A stretch of DNA of 64,000 bases from Gammaproteobacteria bacterium (lineage in GTDB: Bacteria; Pseudomonadota; Gammaproteobacteria; Burkholderiales; Nitrosomonadaceae), in assembly GCA_015709615.1 (NCBI GenBank), contig CP054179.1, positions 248,001 to 312,000 on the forward strand. Direction: 5' to 3'. Position numbers and translations under genes: made by a program. The notes under the pieces are model-generated. The model did no database searches and had not been told where the DNA came from. It saw nothing but the letters and a program-made list of their open reading frames with translations. Positions 54,501-63,199 of this stretch are shown one piece after another. How positions within the stretch are numbered: position 1 is the first letter of the stretch; each line of letters starts with the position of its first letter.

Positions 54501-56464
54501 AGCGCGACCAATTCTTTGAACGTTTGCGCTACACGCAACTCACGAAACCGGCCATTCCCGGTAATCCTGATCCGGTACCGGTCGGATTCGTACCCTGATG
54601 GCAACCTGAAATCCGTTTGACCGGTTGCGACGGCTTGAGAGTGTTTCAATTGATACTCAAAAAATCCGGTTGCATAGTTTTTTACATACGCCCAAAACTC
54701 GATAGTCCAATTCCCTTCAACGACGGCCTGCGCTGCGCCGAAGTTCAAGGGCTGCAATAAAACCTTTTCTGCCGATTGCCATGTCGCATTCTGCGACGAA
54801 CCACCGGCGAACTGATAAAGCTTATTGCCATTGGCATAATAAAACTGGTCGGATACCGGATTGACGAACGAGCACTTGGCCACGAAATCCGGCAAATCCG
54901 TCATGGTTCCACCGGCTTCATCAAACCGGATCATGAACGGCGTAAATGCGTTATCGTGCGAATAAACCACCAGACGGCCATCCCATACAGCGAAATGCAT
55001 GGATGACAATCCACTGCCGTAGCGCTGCCGCCACACTTCCCGCGTAAAAAAGTTCTGGCTTTCGACCAAGCTTCCGGTTACGCCATTGATAGACACAATG
55101 CCGTCATGACTCGCATACACAATCAAGCCATCCGCCACAGCCATAGACCACTTGGAAACCCCGGCTTGATCGATATTGATCTTACTCACCGTCATGGCAT
55201 CCGGAGACACACCGGACACTAGATAAGGCTGTGACTTGGTTGTCGCAATCGCGCCCGATCCGGCCACGATGAGCCCCATGATTTCATAAGGCAACGGTTT
55301 CGCGTATCCGGGTGGCCATGCCCACGGCTTGTAGGGTTCGGACAGGTATATATTTTTCTGATCGAACGCCATCAATATGCCATTGGGAAGTATGGATAAC
55401 CCGCTGACAGGCTGAGGCGCGTAATAATTGGTCGATGACAGCAGTTCATTGAGCATTGCACCGGCAACGTTATCCCTGAACACCAGCGAGCCGGAATCCG
55501 ACAACACGTAGAGCGATCCGACATAATAGAAATCGGTGACATCCGCACCCGATGGCGTGCGATAAATGCGTATTTCCTTGATCGGCGCATAATCTGAAAT
55601 ACTGTCCTTAACAACCGTGACATCCACCTCGAATGTGGGCAGCAGCGTCGTTATCGCGTAACTGCTTGGCGGCCCCTCTTCATTGTAAATGTTGACGTAG
55701 GTGTAAACGTAAGCGCGCGCTTCCTTGTCCGCTTCATTGATCGTCAGCGTTATTTTTGCTGTGTAGGTCGTAACACCGTCGCCTGGGTCTTTGGTAATGT
55801 CGAGCGTGTATAAATTGGTTGAGCTGTCGAATGATGAATTGGTGGTGTAAATATCGAATATCAGCGTGTCGTCTGATTTCCAGCTGGCTGTCATGCGCAG
55901 TACGGGAAAAGCCGTTGATGGCGTGCTCTCATCCCGTGCCGGTGGCGTGAATTGCGCCGTGCTGTCGGATAATATGGTTGGATTTATCGTCTGTTCCTGG
56001 TACTTAACCCCGACAGATTCCCAATGAAACGTAAAAACAATATTGGCTTTGCTCGCGTCGGGCACATTGACCGAAGTAACCAAGGAAGGTGCAACCGACG
56101 GACGTGGAACGCCCACGCGATAAGATGTCGACGGCGGACCTCCGTTGACTCTCGTCCCTGTTCTTGAAGCAACACGGATAAGATTGTCTTGTGTGAAATA
56201 AACTCGGTCGAATGGATCGTTGACCAGCGGAGAACGCACAGCGTCGGCGTCATTGAGCCACGAATAGAAGGTTAATCCGTTATCCGTGTATATGCCCTTG
56301 GGTGAATTGGATAGCGTCAGGTATTCAAAACCACCTTTGGTATTGCGCAGTTCACCATAGGCAAAATCGCAATTCTTTGCGTCAGTCGCTTCGTTTTCCT
56401 GTAACAGTGATTCCGGCGCGCGTGGCCTTATGCCGGAAAACACATTGAGTTTGAAACCTGCCAT
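54497..56464 (-). CDS. Phage tail-associated structural protein, propeller-like
   Basis: 655 residues, beginning MAGFKLNVFSGIRPRAPESLLQENEATDAKNCDF, an N terminus I associate with a conserved podoviral structural protein. Beta-rich repeats with aromatic strands (GLTFYSWLNDADAV, KNIYLSEPYKPWAWPPG, GRLVVYSHDNAFTPFMI) suggest a beta-propeller. No enzyme motif. It overlaps the next gene by 4 bases. Confidence 0.65.
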   Translation of the reverse strand: MAGFKLNVFSGIRPRAPESLLQENEATDAKNCDFAYGELRNTKGGFEYLTLSNSPKGIYTDNGLTFYSWLNDADAVRSPLVNDPFDRVYFTQDNLIRVASRTGTRVNGGPPSTSYRVGVPRPSVAPSLVTSVNVPDASKANIVFTFHWESVGVKYQEQTINPTILSDSTAQFTPPARDESTPSTAFPVLRMTASWKSDDTLIFDIYTTNSSFDSSTNLYTLDITKDPGDGVTTYTAKITLTINEADKEARAYVYTYVNIYNEEGPPSSYAITTLLPTFEVDVTVVKDSISDYAPIKEIRIYRTPSGADVTDFYYVGSLYVLSDSGSLVFRDNVAGAMLNELLSSTNYYAPQPVSGLSILPNGILMAFDQKNIYLSEPYKPWAWPPGYAKPLPYEIMGLIVAGSGAIATTKSQPYLVSGVSPDAMTVSKINIDQAGVSKWSMAVADGLIVYASHDGIVSINGVTGSLVESQNFFTREVWRQRYGSGLSSMHFAVWDGRLVVYSHDNAFTPFMIRFDEAGGTMTDLPDFVAKCSFVNPVSDQFYYANGNKLYQFAGGSSQNATWQSAEKVLLQPLNFGAAQAVVEGNWTIEFWAYVKNYATGFFEYQLKHSQAVATGQTDFRLPSGYESDRYRIRITGNGRFRELRVAQTFKELVAL

Positions 56465-56483
56465 TGATGCGCTCCTGTGCCAT

Positions 56484-56864
56484 TTATTGCGGAACGTACG
56501 AAAGTATTTGAGTTCTTCTTTCAGGATTTAACAGGCTTTGATCAACCAAGTAATTGAGCATTTCTTGTACAGCAGAAAGAGATAAATCAACCGTTTCCGT
56601 GCGTTGATCATCCAATAGTGCGTAAAAATCCTGGACAACTGCATTCGTCTCCCTGGCTGCATTGATCGCCACTCGCTCTTCTATTGTGAAAAGCAATTTG
56701 AATTCTATGACCGAAACCTTGGCTGGTAACTTTACCGGTTCGTATTCTGTGCCCGTGGAATCCATTAATCTTTGATTGCCGCAATCCCAAACACCATTAT
56801 GAAAAACAGGAGTGCTGGAAACTTCAATGACTTCTCCAGAGCTGATACGTCTGATTTGTGCCAT
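56484..56864 (-). CDS. Phage tail-region hypothetical protein
   Basis: 126 residues. The N-terminal part is beta-rich (ISSGEVIEVSSTPVFHNGVWDCG); the C-terminal part is helical (FKLLFTIEERVAINAARETNAVVQDFYALLDD), a pattern common in small proteins encoded with tail fibres. Ends in a strongly polar helix. No defined function. Confidence 0.6.
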   Translation of the reverse strand: MAQIRRISSGEVIEVSSTPVFHNGVWDCGNQRLMDSTGTEYEPVKLPAKVSVIEFKLLFTIEERVAINAARETNAVVQDFYALLDDQRTETVDLSLSAVQEMLNYLVDQSLLNPERRTQILSYVPQ

Positions 56865-56868
56865 TTAT

Positions 56869-58434
56869 CTAACCCCCTACTCCTTTTAATGTAACGCTCA
56901 ACGGCAAAATTGCACCGGCATTGCCCGTGATTGGATTTGCGGCGTGATTAAAACCGGTCGCAACACCGCCGATAGGATTAATCTCATAGGCTCCGGCCTC
57001 GGAATACATTCTGACGGCCGCATCGGCAGCCACTGAGTTCTGAGCAGCCCCGATGATTGCCGTTCTGGCGTACTTGCCAACACATAAATTAGTGGCACCA
57101 CTGTTTGTGTAGTCATACATGGCGATGAAAGAACGATCTCCGCCCGGTATGACTCTAGGATAAAAGCCGTTTGTAGTGCTTGGCGCAACACCAAACTTAG
57201 TGTCGCTGCTGGCCAATAAACTGCCTGTCTTGGTTGAAATCACCCACATCACGGGAGATAAAGCCGACGATCCGGACATTGAAATGGCGCAGATAAGACC
57301 GTTTTCATAAAACGCATCCAGATAAAGCCCGTACTGTGATGGCGAAATGGTCGTGATCGTCGTGGTTCCGCCGGTTCCAGTTACCGGTAATTTGCTGGTA
57401 ACACATTTAGAATCAGTGTTGCGATGCCAAATCAGCCAGAAATCAGTTCCGTCCGATAGCAACTTGGTTATATTGGAATTGCCGCTACCAGCGGTCGATG
57501 CGAACGTGAATTCACTGCCTTGCAATACACCTGAATTGTTGAACACATAGGCTTTCTGGTTGGTTCCATTTGGCCTTGAGATGGCAAAATAACCGTTCAT
57601 TATCGCCATTTCAGGGAATATTGAAACCGACGTGGTATCCAGTGAAGTGAATGAAAGCACTGACACACCGGCCGTGGTTACAACGCCATAATAGAGTCCT
57701 ATGCTAGAGGATGTGTTAACGCTGGAAACGGCAATTGCTAAGTTGCCATTACTCAGCTGAATCATTTTGTGATATTGGTTCCCGCTTGCTCCGGTTCTTG
57801 TCCATATCGTCGTGGGCGAGAGCACGGCATTGCCTGAATTATCGAACGTCGCCAGCTTGCTGTTCAATGGCGAAGAGCTATCCTGAAACACAACGGCAAA
57901 ACCGCCGCCCGATAATGCCACAGCCGAAAAATAGGTATTGTTCGACGCGGTAATGGCGGTTAATGCTTTAACAGTAACAAGATTTGCATCAAATACCGCT
58001 ATTTGTATGGATGACGCATCCTTTCCAATGCACGCAATGTTGCCGTTGCTGAGTTTAAGAATATGGTCATTTGTGAATGCCAAAGCCGATATGGAAACGC
58101 TATTGACCAGCGAACCATTGGCGGAAAACTTATTCAACAAAAAAGGATTGGATAGCGTGAATATTTCACCATTCTCGTTATTCACGACGGCTTGACGGCT
58201 AAAAGCAGCGGTAACAGCAGAAGATACATTGGTTTGCGCAATGATCATTCCCGTGCTGTCATTTGTTTGCTGGGTTCCCAAGTCAACATTGCCGACAGCC
58301 GCAAAGTTGGCTATTGCCGCTTTTCTGCCTTTGCCGTCGGTCGCATCCAGATAGACCAAATCCTTGAAGGTCAATGATTCGCCCGCAATCAAGCCGCTCG
58401 TGTTCTTTATTGGATTGAAATCTGACAATTGCAT
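56869..58434 (-). CDS. Phage fibre/propeller protein, possible receptor binding
   Basis: 521 residues rich in Ser, Thr, Asn and Gly. Six or more repeats of the form L-S-N-G-N-x-(A/V)-(I/V) (KLSNGNIACIGKD, QLSNGNLAIAVSS, ALSGGGFAVVFQD) at roughly 45-60 residue spacing suggest a beta-propeller or solenoid. The N terminus (MQLSDFNPIKNTSGLIAGESL) would attach to the virion. It ends AILPLSVTLKGVGG. Candidate adhesin. Confidence 0.6.
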   Translation of the reverse strand: MQLSDFNPIKNTSGLIAGESLTFKDLVYLDATDGKGRKAAIANFAAVGNVDLGTQQTNDSTGMIIAQTNVSSAVTAAFSRQAVVNNENGEIFTLSNPFLLNKFSANGSLVNSVSISALAFTNDHILKLSNGNIACIGKDASSIQIAVFDANLVTVKALTAITASNNTYFSAVALSGGGFAVVFQDSSSPLNSKLATFDNSGNAVLSPTTIWTRTGASGNQYHKMIQLSNGNLAIAVSSVNTSSSIGLYYGVVTTAGVSVLSFTSLDTTSVSIFPEMAIMNGYFAISRPNGTNQKAYVFNNSGVLQGSEFTFASTAGSGNSNITKLLSDGTDFWLIWHRNTDSKCVTSKLPVTGTGGTTTITTISPSQYGLYLDAFYENGLICAISMSGSSALSPVMWVISTKTGSLLASSDTKFGVAPSTTNGFYPRVIPGGDRSFIAMYDYTNSGATNLCVGKYARTAIIGAAQNSVAADAAVRMYSEAGAYEINPIGGVATGFNHAANPITGNAGAILPLSVTLKGVGG

Positions 58435-58435
58435 T

Positions 58436-59059
58436 TTAGATAGCCCTCCAGCCTGATGCTGTGTAGATGAACGATAAAGTCAGACCTGCAACGTTGAGAA
58501 TGAAGTTTTCAGCCTGAGAATTGCCAAAAGGATCGACAAAATTCGATCCGTTGCGATTGAGAGTTACCGGATTTGCCGCCCAGCTGGACAAAGCGTCCGA
58601 TAATTCAACGATGTCGCCAAGCGACGGTGATGACGGCATATTGACAGCAAAACTGCCAGATGTTGAATCGATAAAGTAATGTATCTTTGGCGCCAGCGTA
58701 GCCGATGAATTGACATAAGCCATCGCGTTATTGCTGCTGGTGGCGATGTTGCTCAACGTGCCCGCTGTAATTCTCATTTCAATGCGCGCACCAGCAGACC
58801 ACGCGACGGCCGTGGTTCCTTCCTGGCCGCGCACAACCGTCAATCCATCGGTAGCCCGCGCGGTTACTTTGACAATCTCCCAGGCGTTTTCTGCGCCGTT
58901 GCCGTCAACACCGATCAATGTTGCAAGAAAATAATCACCGCCGGTTGGAGACGGAAAACGCGCACCTTGTCCTGTTGCCAATGAGATCACGGTCGATGAA
59001 TCCGATATGCCGCCAGACAAAGAACCGAATGCATTGTTTTTGTATAGCTGTTGTCCCAT
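58436..59059 (-). CDS. Phage fibre-like protein
   Basis: 207 residues beginning MGQQLYKNNAFGSLSGGISDSSTVISLATGQGARFPS, the N-terminal attachment region often found in phage fibres, with WEIVKVTARATDGLTVVRGQEGT. The C-terminal part (LGDIVELSDALSSWAANPVTLNRNG) is a known type of fibre tip. It is immediately followed by the 521-residue fibre gene. Confidence 0.65.
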   Translation of the reverse strand: MGQQLYKNNAFGSLSGGISDSSTVISLATGQGARFPSPTGGDYFLATLIGVDGNGAENAWEIVKVTARATDGLTVVRGQEGTTAVAWSAGARIEMRITAGTLSNIATSSNNAMAYVNSSATLAPKIHYFIDSTSGSFAVNMPSSPSLGDIVELSDALSSWAANPVTLNRNGSNFVDPFGNSQAENFILNVAGLTLSFIYTASGWRAI

Positions 59060-59061
59060 TT

Positions 59062-59340
59062 TTAGGTGTCTTTAACCGTTATCTTAAATTCATCCTGCTT
59101 GACGCGGCCATCCGCCGTTGTCGTTGTGATGGTGAGCTTGTATTTCGATCCGCTCGCGCCGCCGGATACCCAAATTTTCACCTTTGGATCGTTGACGAAT
59201 ATCGATTCAACGGTTAATCCGTCCGGGGTTACTGAAACCCTCGCAGATTCGACGTTATCCCCGGAGGTCAACCACTGACTGTAATCAACGTCGTAATCGG
59301 TGACATCGATCGGCTGTTTCGTAAAGCTTCCTAGATTCAT
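59062..59340 (-). CDS. Small Ig-like phage protein (fibre-tail adaptor type)
   Basis: 92 residues, beta-rich: DVTDYDVDYSQWLTSGDN, ARVSVTPDGLTVESI, then KYKLTITTTTADGRVKQDEFKITV. This is the pattern of small adaptors with an Ig-like fold encoded before fibres. It overlaps the 395-residue gene by 4 bases (ATGA). Confidence 0.6.
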   Translation of the reverse strand: MNLGSFTKQPIDVTDYDVDYSQWLTSGDNVESARVSVTPDGLTVESIFVNDPKVKIWVSGGASGSKYKLTITTTTADGRVKQDEFKITVKDT

Positions 59341-60524
59341 GCGGCCACCAACATGGTTCTATCATCGGGATCAATAATCATGGTGCGATCAACGGGATCA
59401 ACAATCATATAGCGGTCGTCCGGCGCGCTTATCTCCGAGTTGGCAATACCGTAGGCTCTGCCCACGATAGCCGTGGCCAATGCTGCCGTGACACTTCCAT
59501 ATTGAATGACCGTTGCATTGCAATTTGATATAACCGCCCCTGCTTGATTGCTCGCGTTGCTGTAAAACAGTTTCCCGCCGAGCGCATTTACCGCCACGGC
59601 ATTTGCTGATGCGTTGACCAACCCGGCATACTTCATCTTGGCCTTTGGCCTGTTCGCTGTGGCTGCGGCACCTGCGGATACGGTCGGCATTACCATGCGC
59701 ACACCGTTTGCATTGATTACCGCGGCCTGAGCGGTAGCCGATACCGTCGGGAAGAATCGCATAGTGGCAACCGTAGGCTGTGCGGTGCTTGATGCATTTG
59801 CACTCGCGGCCCCAGGATGGACAATGTGCGCATTGGCATTAAAAGCATCGGAATTGCCGAAACTGAATACCCCAAGCGTCGTTGATACGCTCGTTTTCGT
59901 GCCGTCGATTGTTGCCGTAGCTGAAGCAATGGCGTTGCAATAACCGTCGTTGCGATAAAAACTATCGCCACTGAGCTTTATTGAAGCATCGATGCTGGCA
60001 ATGAGTGCATTGCAGTTTGCCGAGACGCTGCCGTATCGGGTGACATCAGCCCCGGATACTGTTCCTGTTGCGGATGCCGTGACACTGGACGCTCCCGGTT
60101 TTACTCTGTGCGCATCGGCATTAATGACCGAACAGCCACAAGTAACTGAGGCTTCGCCGAGCTCCTGCGCAACCAGCGCATAACCGTCGGCTGTTGCGTT
60201 TCCGCTCGCTTCTGCCAGTAATGTCCGCAATGCAAAAACATTACTTGTTGCGGTAGCCGTCGCATTTACAGATCCCGCGTAAGTAACATTAGGATCAATA
60301 TCAGCTGATGCCGTAGCATTTCCAACCGCAAAACCATGAACGATTTTATTTTCGCTGACAGTAACCGTTACCGCAGCATTGGCCAATACGGAAGCATATG
60401 CGGTGCGCTTGGGCTCTATGCTGACGGCCGTGGCTGTAGCAATGGCGACAGCAGCGGCATGGATCACCCAAGAAGGCGATCCATTGCCGTTAACTGAAAA
60501 ACCATTGATGCTTTTGCTATTCAC
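59337..60524 (-). CDS. Repetitive Ala/Val/Asn-rich phage protein with DRTM tail
   Basis: 395 residues from a GTG start at 60524. The body is built of degenerate units of about 30-35 residues (YAGSVNATATATSNVFAL, YGSVSANCNALIASID, FPTVSATAQAAVINANG, YAGLVNASANAVAVNA), alternating small and hydrophobic residues as in a beta-solenoid. The C terminus has tandem DRYMIVDPV-DRTMIIDPD-DRTMLV repeats seen in tail-attached phage proteins. Unusual composition but no frameshift. Probably a shaft or decoration element of the tail. Confidence 0.6.
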   Translation of the reverse strand: MNSKSINGFSVNGNGSPSWVIHAAAVAIATATAVSIEPKRTAYASVLANAAVTVTVSENKIVHGFAVGNATASADIDPNVTYAGSVNATATATSNVFALRTLLAEASGNATADGYALVAQELGEASVTCGCSVINADAHRVKPGASSVTASATGTVSGADVTRYGSVSANCNALIASIDASIKLSGDSFYRNDGYCNAIASATATIDGTKTSVSTTLGVFSFGNSDAFNANAHIVHPGAASANASSTAQPTVATMRFFPTVSATAQAAVINANGVRMVMPTVSAGAAATANRPKAKMKYAGLVNASANAVAVNALGGKLFYSNASNQAGAVISNCNATVIQYGSVTAALATAIVGRAYGIANSEISAPDDRYMIVDPVDRTMIIDPDDRTMLVAA

Positions 60525-60535
60525 GGCCGATCGCC

Positions 60536-60934
60536 TTAATCAAGCCCGAATACCAGCGCATTGGCAGCAAAAGCCAGAACATCTCCAGGAGCCAATGTTT
60601 TTGGCGCGTTCATCTGTGCATATAGCAAACGATTACCGGCCGTTGCAGCGTCGTACACTACAATATGTGTAATTGTAACGCTCGCCGACGCATTGCCGTT
60701 AGCCGGGAATGTGACCACGCCGGAATTCTTGGTTTGTCCGTTCACATCAATTGCGGTCCATGCCGCTGATTGCCGCGCGTATCCGGTATAAGCCGTTTCA
60801 GTTCCTCCGGATGCTTCGCCAGGATCAGACTCGAAGAGCGCTATATACACGGTTGAAGGCGGAGTAATGGCGTTATTTCTTAGGAAGTGCTCGACTATCT
60901 TCTCTTCCAGGTAATTTGTAAAAGCACCGGGCAT
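60536..60934 (-). CDS. Phage tail fibre-associated protein
   Basis: 132 residues: NYLEEKIVEHFLRNNAITPPSTVYIALFESDPGEASGGTETAYTGYARQ, a widespread sequence in phage tail regions commonly annotated as tail fibre protein. Mostly beta-strand after that. A strong Shine-Dalgarno AAAGGAG precedes the ATG. Confidence 0.7.
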   Translation of the reverse strand: MPGAFTNYLEEKIVEHFLRNNAITPPSTVYIALFESDPGEASGGTETAYTGYARQSAAWTAIDVNGQTKNSGVVTFPANGNASASVTITHIVVYDAATAGNRLLYAQMNAPKTLAPGDVLAFAANALVFGLD

Positions 60935-60946
60935 GGCGTGTCTCCT

Positions 60947-61615
60947 TTATTTCGCGGTGGTGGATAAATGGGTGTTAGGGCTGGCGCCGATCTCTGACTT
61001 GATTTTTCCGGTCAGTGACGCGATGTAGTTCTGTTGATGTAATCCGGCCTTGGTCTGGTCTGCTAACTCTGATTCCTTGCTGAATGCGCGGAACAGGATG
61101 TAATCGAGCAATGCATTCTGGTAGATGTCATCAAGCGAGATGACGCTTGCCAAAACAGCATCGTCCGGTATCGCGCCATAGACGATTTCCACGTAGTTCT
61201 GATTGACCGTAGGCTGCGGCGGATAAACATAGAAATGCTTAGGATCAAGCACCGAGTACATGAAATGTTTTACTTCCGCACTGGCGGTTTGCTGGTGCCA
61301 ATTCGGCACTTGCGCGTCCATGATCTTTTGATCCGTGATGCGGATCGGCCGCCCTGGTGTAGAACCGCTCTCGCCCATGTTGCGCACGATGTCGATCAGC
61401 TGGGCTGCATTGGATGGCAATCCCTGTTTCGTGCCGGCCGCAAGTTTCATGGTCGTGTTGATCACGAATGCATTGGGTTTTAAAACCACTATTTCGCGCT
61501 GTCCGTCATTCAGCCAGCCGAGCAATTCCGCATCCGGCCAACGAACGCCGGTGGTGTCCTGCAATGGGATTTGCGCTTTGTCTACGATTGATTGTGCTGT
61601 TATGGTGGTGGCCAT
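60947..61615 (-). CDS. Phage adaptor-like protein (DUF6682 type)
   Basis: 222 residues. The N terminus SIVDKAQIPLQDTTGVRWPDAELLGWLNDGQREIV is typical of podoviral head-tail/tail adaptor proteins, with later DPKHFYVYPPQP and EIVYGAIPDD. Cytoplasmic virion component. It follows a related adaptor-like gene by 14 bases. Confidence 0.7.
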   Translation of the reverse strand: MATTITAQSIVDKAQIPLQDTTGVRWPDAELLGWLNDGQREIVVLKPNAFVINTTMKLAAGTKQGLPSNAAQLIDIVRNMGESGSTPGRPIRITDQKIMDAQVPNWHQQTASAEVKHFMYSVLDPKHFYVYPPQPTVNQNYVEIVYGAIPDDAVLASVISLDDIYQNALLDYILFRAFSKESELADQTKAGLHQQNYIASLTGKIKSEIGASPNTHLSTTAK

Positions 61616-61629
61616 GACTCTGATCGCAC

Positions 61630-62271
61630 CTATGAGAAGTAAGCAGTGGTTCTGATCGCGCCACGGCCGAGCGCTTTGGCTGAAGATGCATTGGCGCCAG
61701 ATATTGCCGCATCAAACAGCGATTTCCGGTATGTGCCATTCTGCGGATCGGTCCATCCTTTGCCGGACATCAGCATCAGATTCGCGGCCGCGCCATTGGC
61801 GATGTCGTACAGATATTTGCTGGCAATCCATTTGGGGAAACTCACGGAAGTAATGCTCGGCTTCAAAGCCAGGGTCAGCACCAAGCCACCGGCAATGGTG
61901 GAATCTGGCACTGGTGCCAATAGGATTTGCTCGGTGTCTATCTGTGTGTAGTATTTTGGCTGTGCGCTATCAGTGCGCCAGCGCGGCGATTCTTGATCAA
62001 GCCACTCGGTCGATTGAGGTTTTAATTTATAGCCATCGAAAGCTGCGTTAAGTACAACGGCCAGTTCGGACCCTGGCGGCAAATCAATGGTGTATCCGTT
62101 TTCGCCTGCATCAATATCGATTGGATCGGGCAGGTGCTTCCAAATCCACGATCTTGCGCAAAACTCGATGATCGCGTGCTTGGTTGCGCTTTCAACGGTT
62201 GGGTCAGGCGGATACGCGGCAAGCAGCCCTAGAACCTCGCTCGTAATGTCGGAATATTTTGTGGTAGCCAT
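61630..62271 (-). CDS. Phage adaptor/tail-tube-type protein
   Basis: 213 residues. It starts with a helical pair (DITSEVLGLLAAYPPDPTVESATKHAIIEFCARSWIWKHLPDPI), followed by strands (GYTIDLPPGSELAVVLNAAFDG) and WIASKYLYDIANGAAANLMLM near the end. The helices-strands-helices order matches head-tail adaptors and is similar in style to the next gene, so the two may have arisen by duplication. Confidence 0.65.
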   Translation of the reverse strand: MATTKYSDITSEVLGLLAAYPPDPTVESATKHAIIEFCARSWIWKHLPDPIDIDAGENGYTIDLPPGSELAVVLNAAFDGYKLKPQSTEWLDQESPRWRTDSAQPKYYTQIDTEQILLAPVPDSTIAGGLVLTLALKPSITSVSFPKWIASKYLYDIANGAAANLMLMSGKGWTDPQNGTYRKSLFDAAISGANASSAKALGRGAIRTTAYFS

Positions 62272-62321
62272 AATTTGAAATTATGGAATCCGCTTTTCAA
62301 TTCGACCTTTTGCGAGAAAAC

Positions 62322-62350
62322 AAAAAAGCCGCTAAAGAGCGGCCTTTTAT
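62322..62350. terminator. Bidirectional-type terminator inside the phage late region
   Basis: AAAAAAGCCGCT-AAAG-AGCGGCCTTTTATTT; stem at 62328-62343. It lies between the 89-residue gene and the adaptor genes, so transcripts of the lysis end may be attenuated before the tail genes. Confidence 0.85.
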
Positions 62351-62367
62351 TTGGGCTTAAGAGGAAA

Positions 62368-62637
62368 CTAGGCGGGTGCCGTTTCTGGTGCTGGCTCAGG
62401 TGCAGGTGTAAATTCTGCGGCAGGTGCCGGTTCCGGTGCTGGGGCTGGCGCCTCATCAGGAATCTCAGCATCAGCAACATCCAAATTCCCGATCAGACGA
62501 TTAGCGGCTTCTGCGATTTGTGGAGAAACGTTATCAGCGTTTTCCACTGCCGTTTTCAGCATCCGTATTTCACTAACAATCTTCTCTGATTTCGCATTTG
62601 CGTCGTTCAGTTTGTCCAATAATTCTTGCTGATTCAT
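62368..62637 (-). CDS. Small phage protein with Pro/Ala/Glu tail
   Basis: 89 residues from ATG 62637, which has AGGA 8 bases upstream. A longer frame (to 62736) adds a hydrophobic stretch, but it overlaps the DUF1353 gene in another frame and lacks a better ribosome site. The N-terminal half is a helix (MNQQELLDKLNDANAKSEKIVSEIRML). The C-terminal half is an alternating PAPEPAPA stretch of about 35 residues, expected to be extended and unstructured. Function unknown. Confidence 0.55.
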   Translation of the reverse strand: MNQQELLDKLNDANAKSEKIVSEIRMLKTAVENADNVSPQIAEAANRLIGNLDVADAEIPDEAPAPAPEPAPAAEFTPAPEPAPETAPA

Positions 62638-62677
62638 AGCAATTTTCCTCAGTAAACGTTCCTGCCGTAGTAATACA

Positions 62678-63196
62678 TTAATCACAACGGCGGCAGTGAC
62701 CGCTATGATTTGTTTCTTTCTGCTCTTTTCGCTCATGATTCAATCTCCCAGTCTTGATGTGTATCACCGGCCGCCTGTCATGAATAAATCTGCATCCAAA
62801 ATCGTGCACCGCATCATAAAAATACTCAGCACGGAATCGCGTAATCGCTTGAATTAATCCCTTTGCAGTACCTTGATAATTGTACGAATCCTCAATAATC
62901 AATTCTTTCAGCAACCGGTCAAACTGATCTTTGAATGAATCCGGCAAATGCCCTTCACGGATCAGCTGATACCCGGCATCGTGCACGAGCGATGCGGCCA
63001 TCGTGCTCGCTGTATCGATTGTCGGACCGCTCGGGCCGTCCCAGGCATAACCGGCCTCTATAATGAGCAGACCGGACATCAGCAGCGTAATGTACGGCGT
63101 GACAATATCGTGCTGTGGACAAATATCTGTTTGGATGATGTATCGGCGCTGAAGCTGGTACTTATAACCACCCTTGTAATAAAGATCGGTTCTCAT
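62678..63196 (-). CDS. DUF1353 phage protein
   Basis: 172 residues. The core GYAWDGPSGPTIDT ... SLVHDAGYQLI is the DUF1353 signature with conserved Trp, Asp and His; a later YFYDAVHDFGCRF is also typical. DUF1353 proteins occur in many tailed phages near lysis or tail genes, without a settled function. It starts 3 bases after the Rz stop. Confidence 0.8.
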   Translation of the reverse strand: MRTDLYYKGGYKYQLQRRYIIQTDICPQHDIVTPYITLLMSGLLIIEAGYAWDGPSGPTIDTASTMAASLVHDAGYQLIREGHLPDSFKDQFDRLLKELIIEDSYNYQGTAKGLIQAITRFRAEYFYDAVHDFGCRFIHDRRPVIHIKTGRLNHERKEQKETNHSGHCRRCD

Positions 63197-63199
63197 CGC

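Noticed and set aside
62638..62736. N-terminal hydrophobic extension of the 89-residue phage protein (possible holin)
   Set aside because: It would overlap the DUF1353 gene, and the internal ATG at 62637 has the better Shine-Dalgarno; a holin needs more than this one weak hydrophobic segment.
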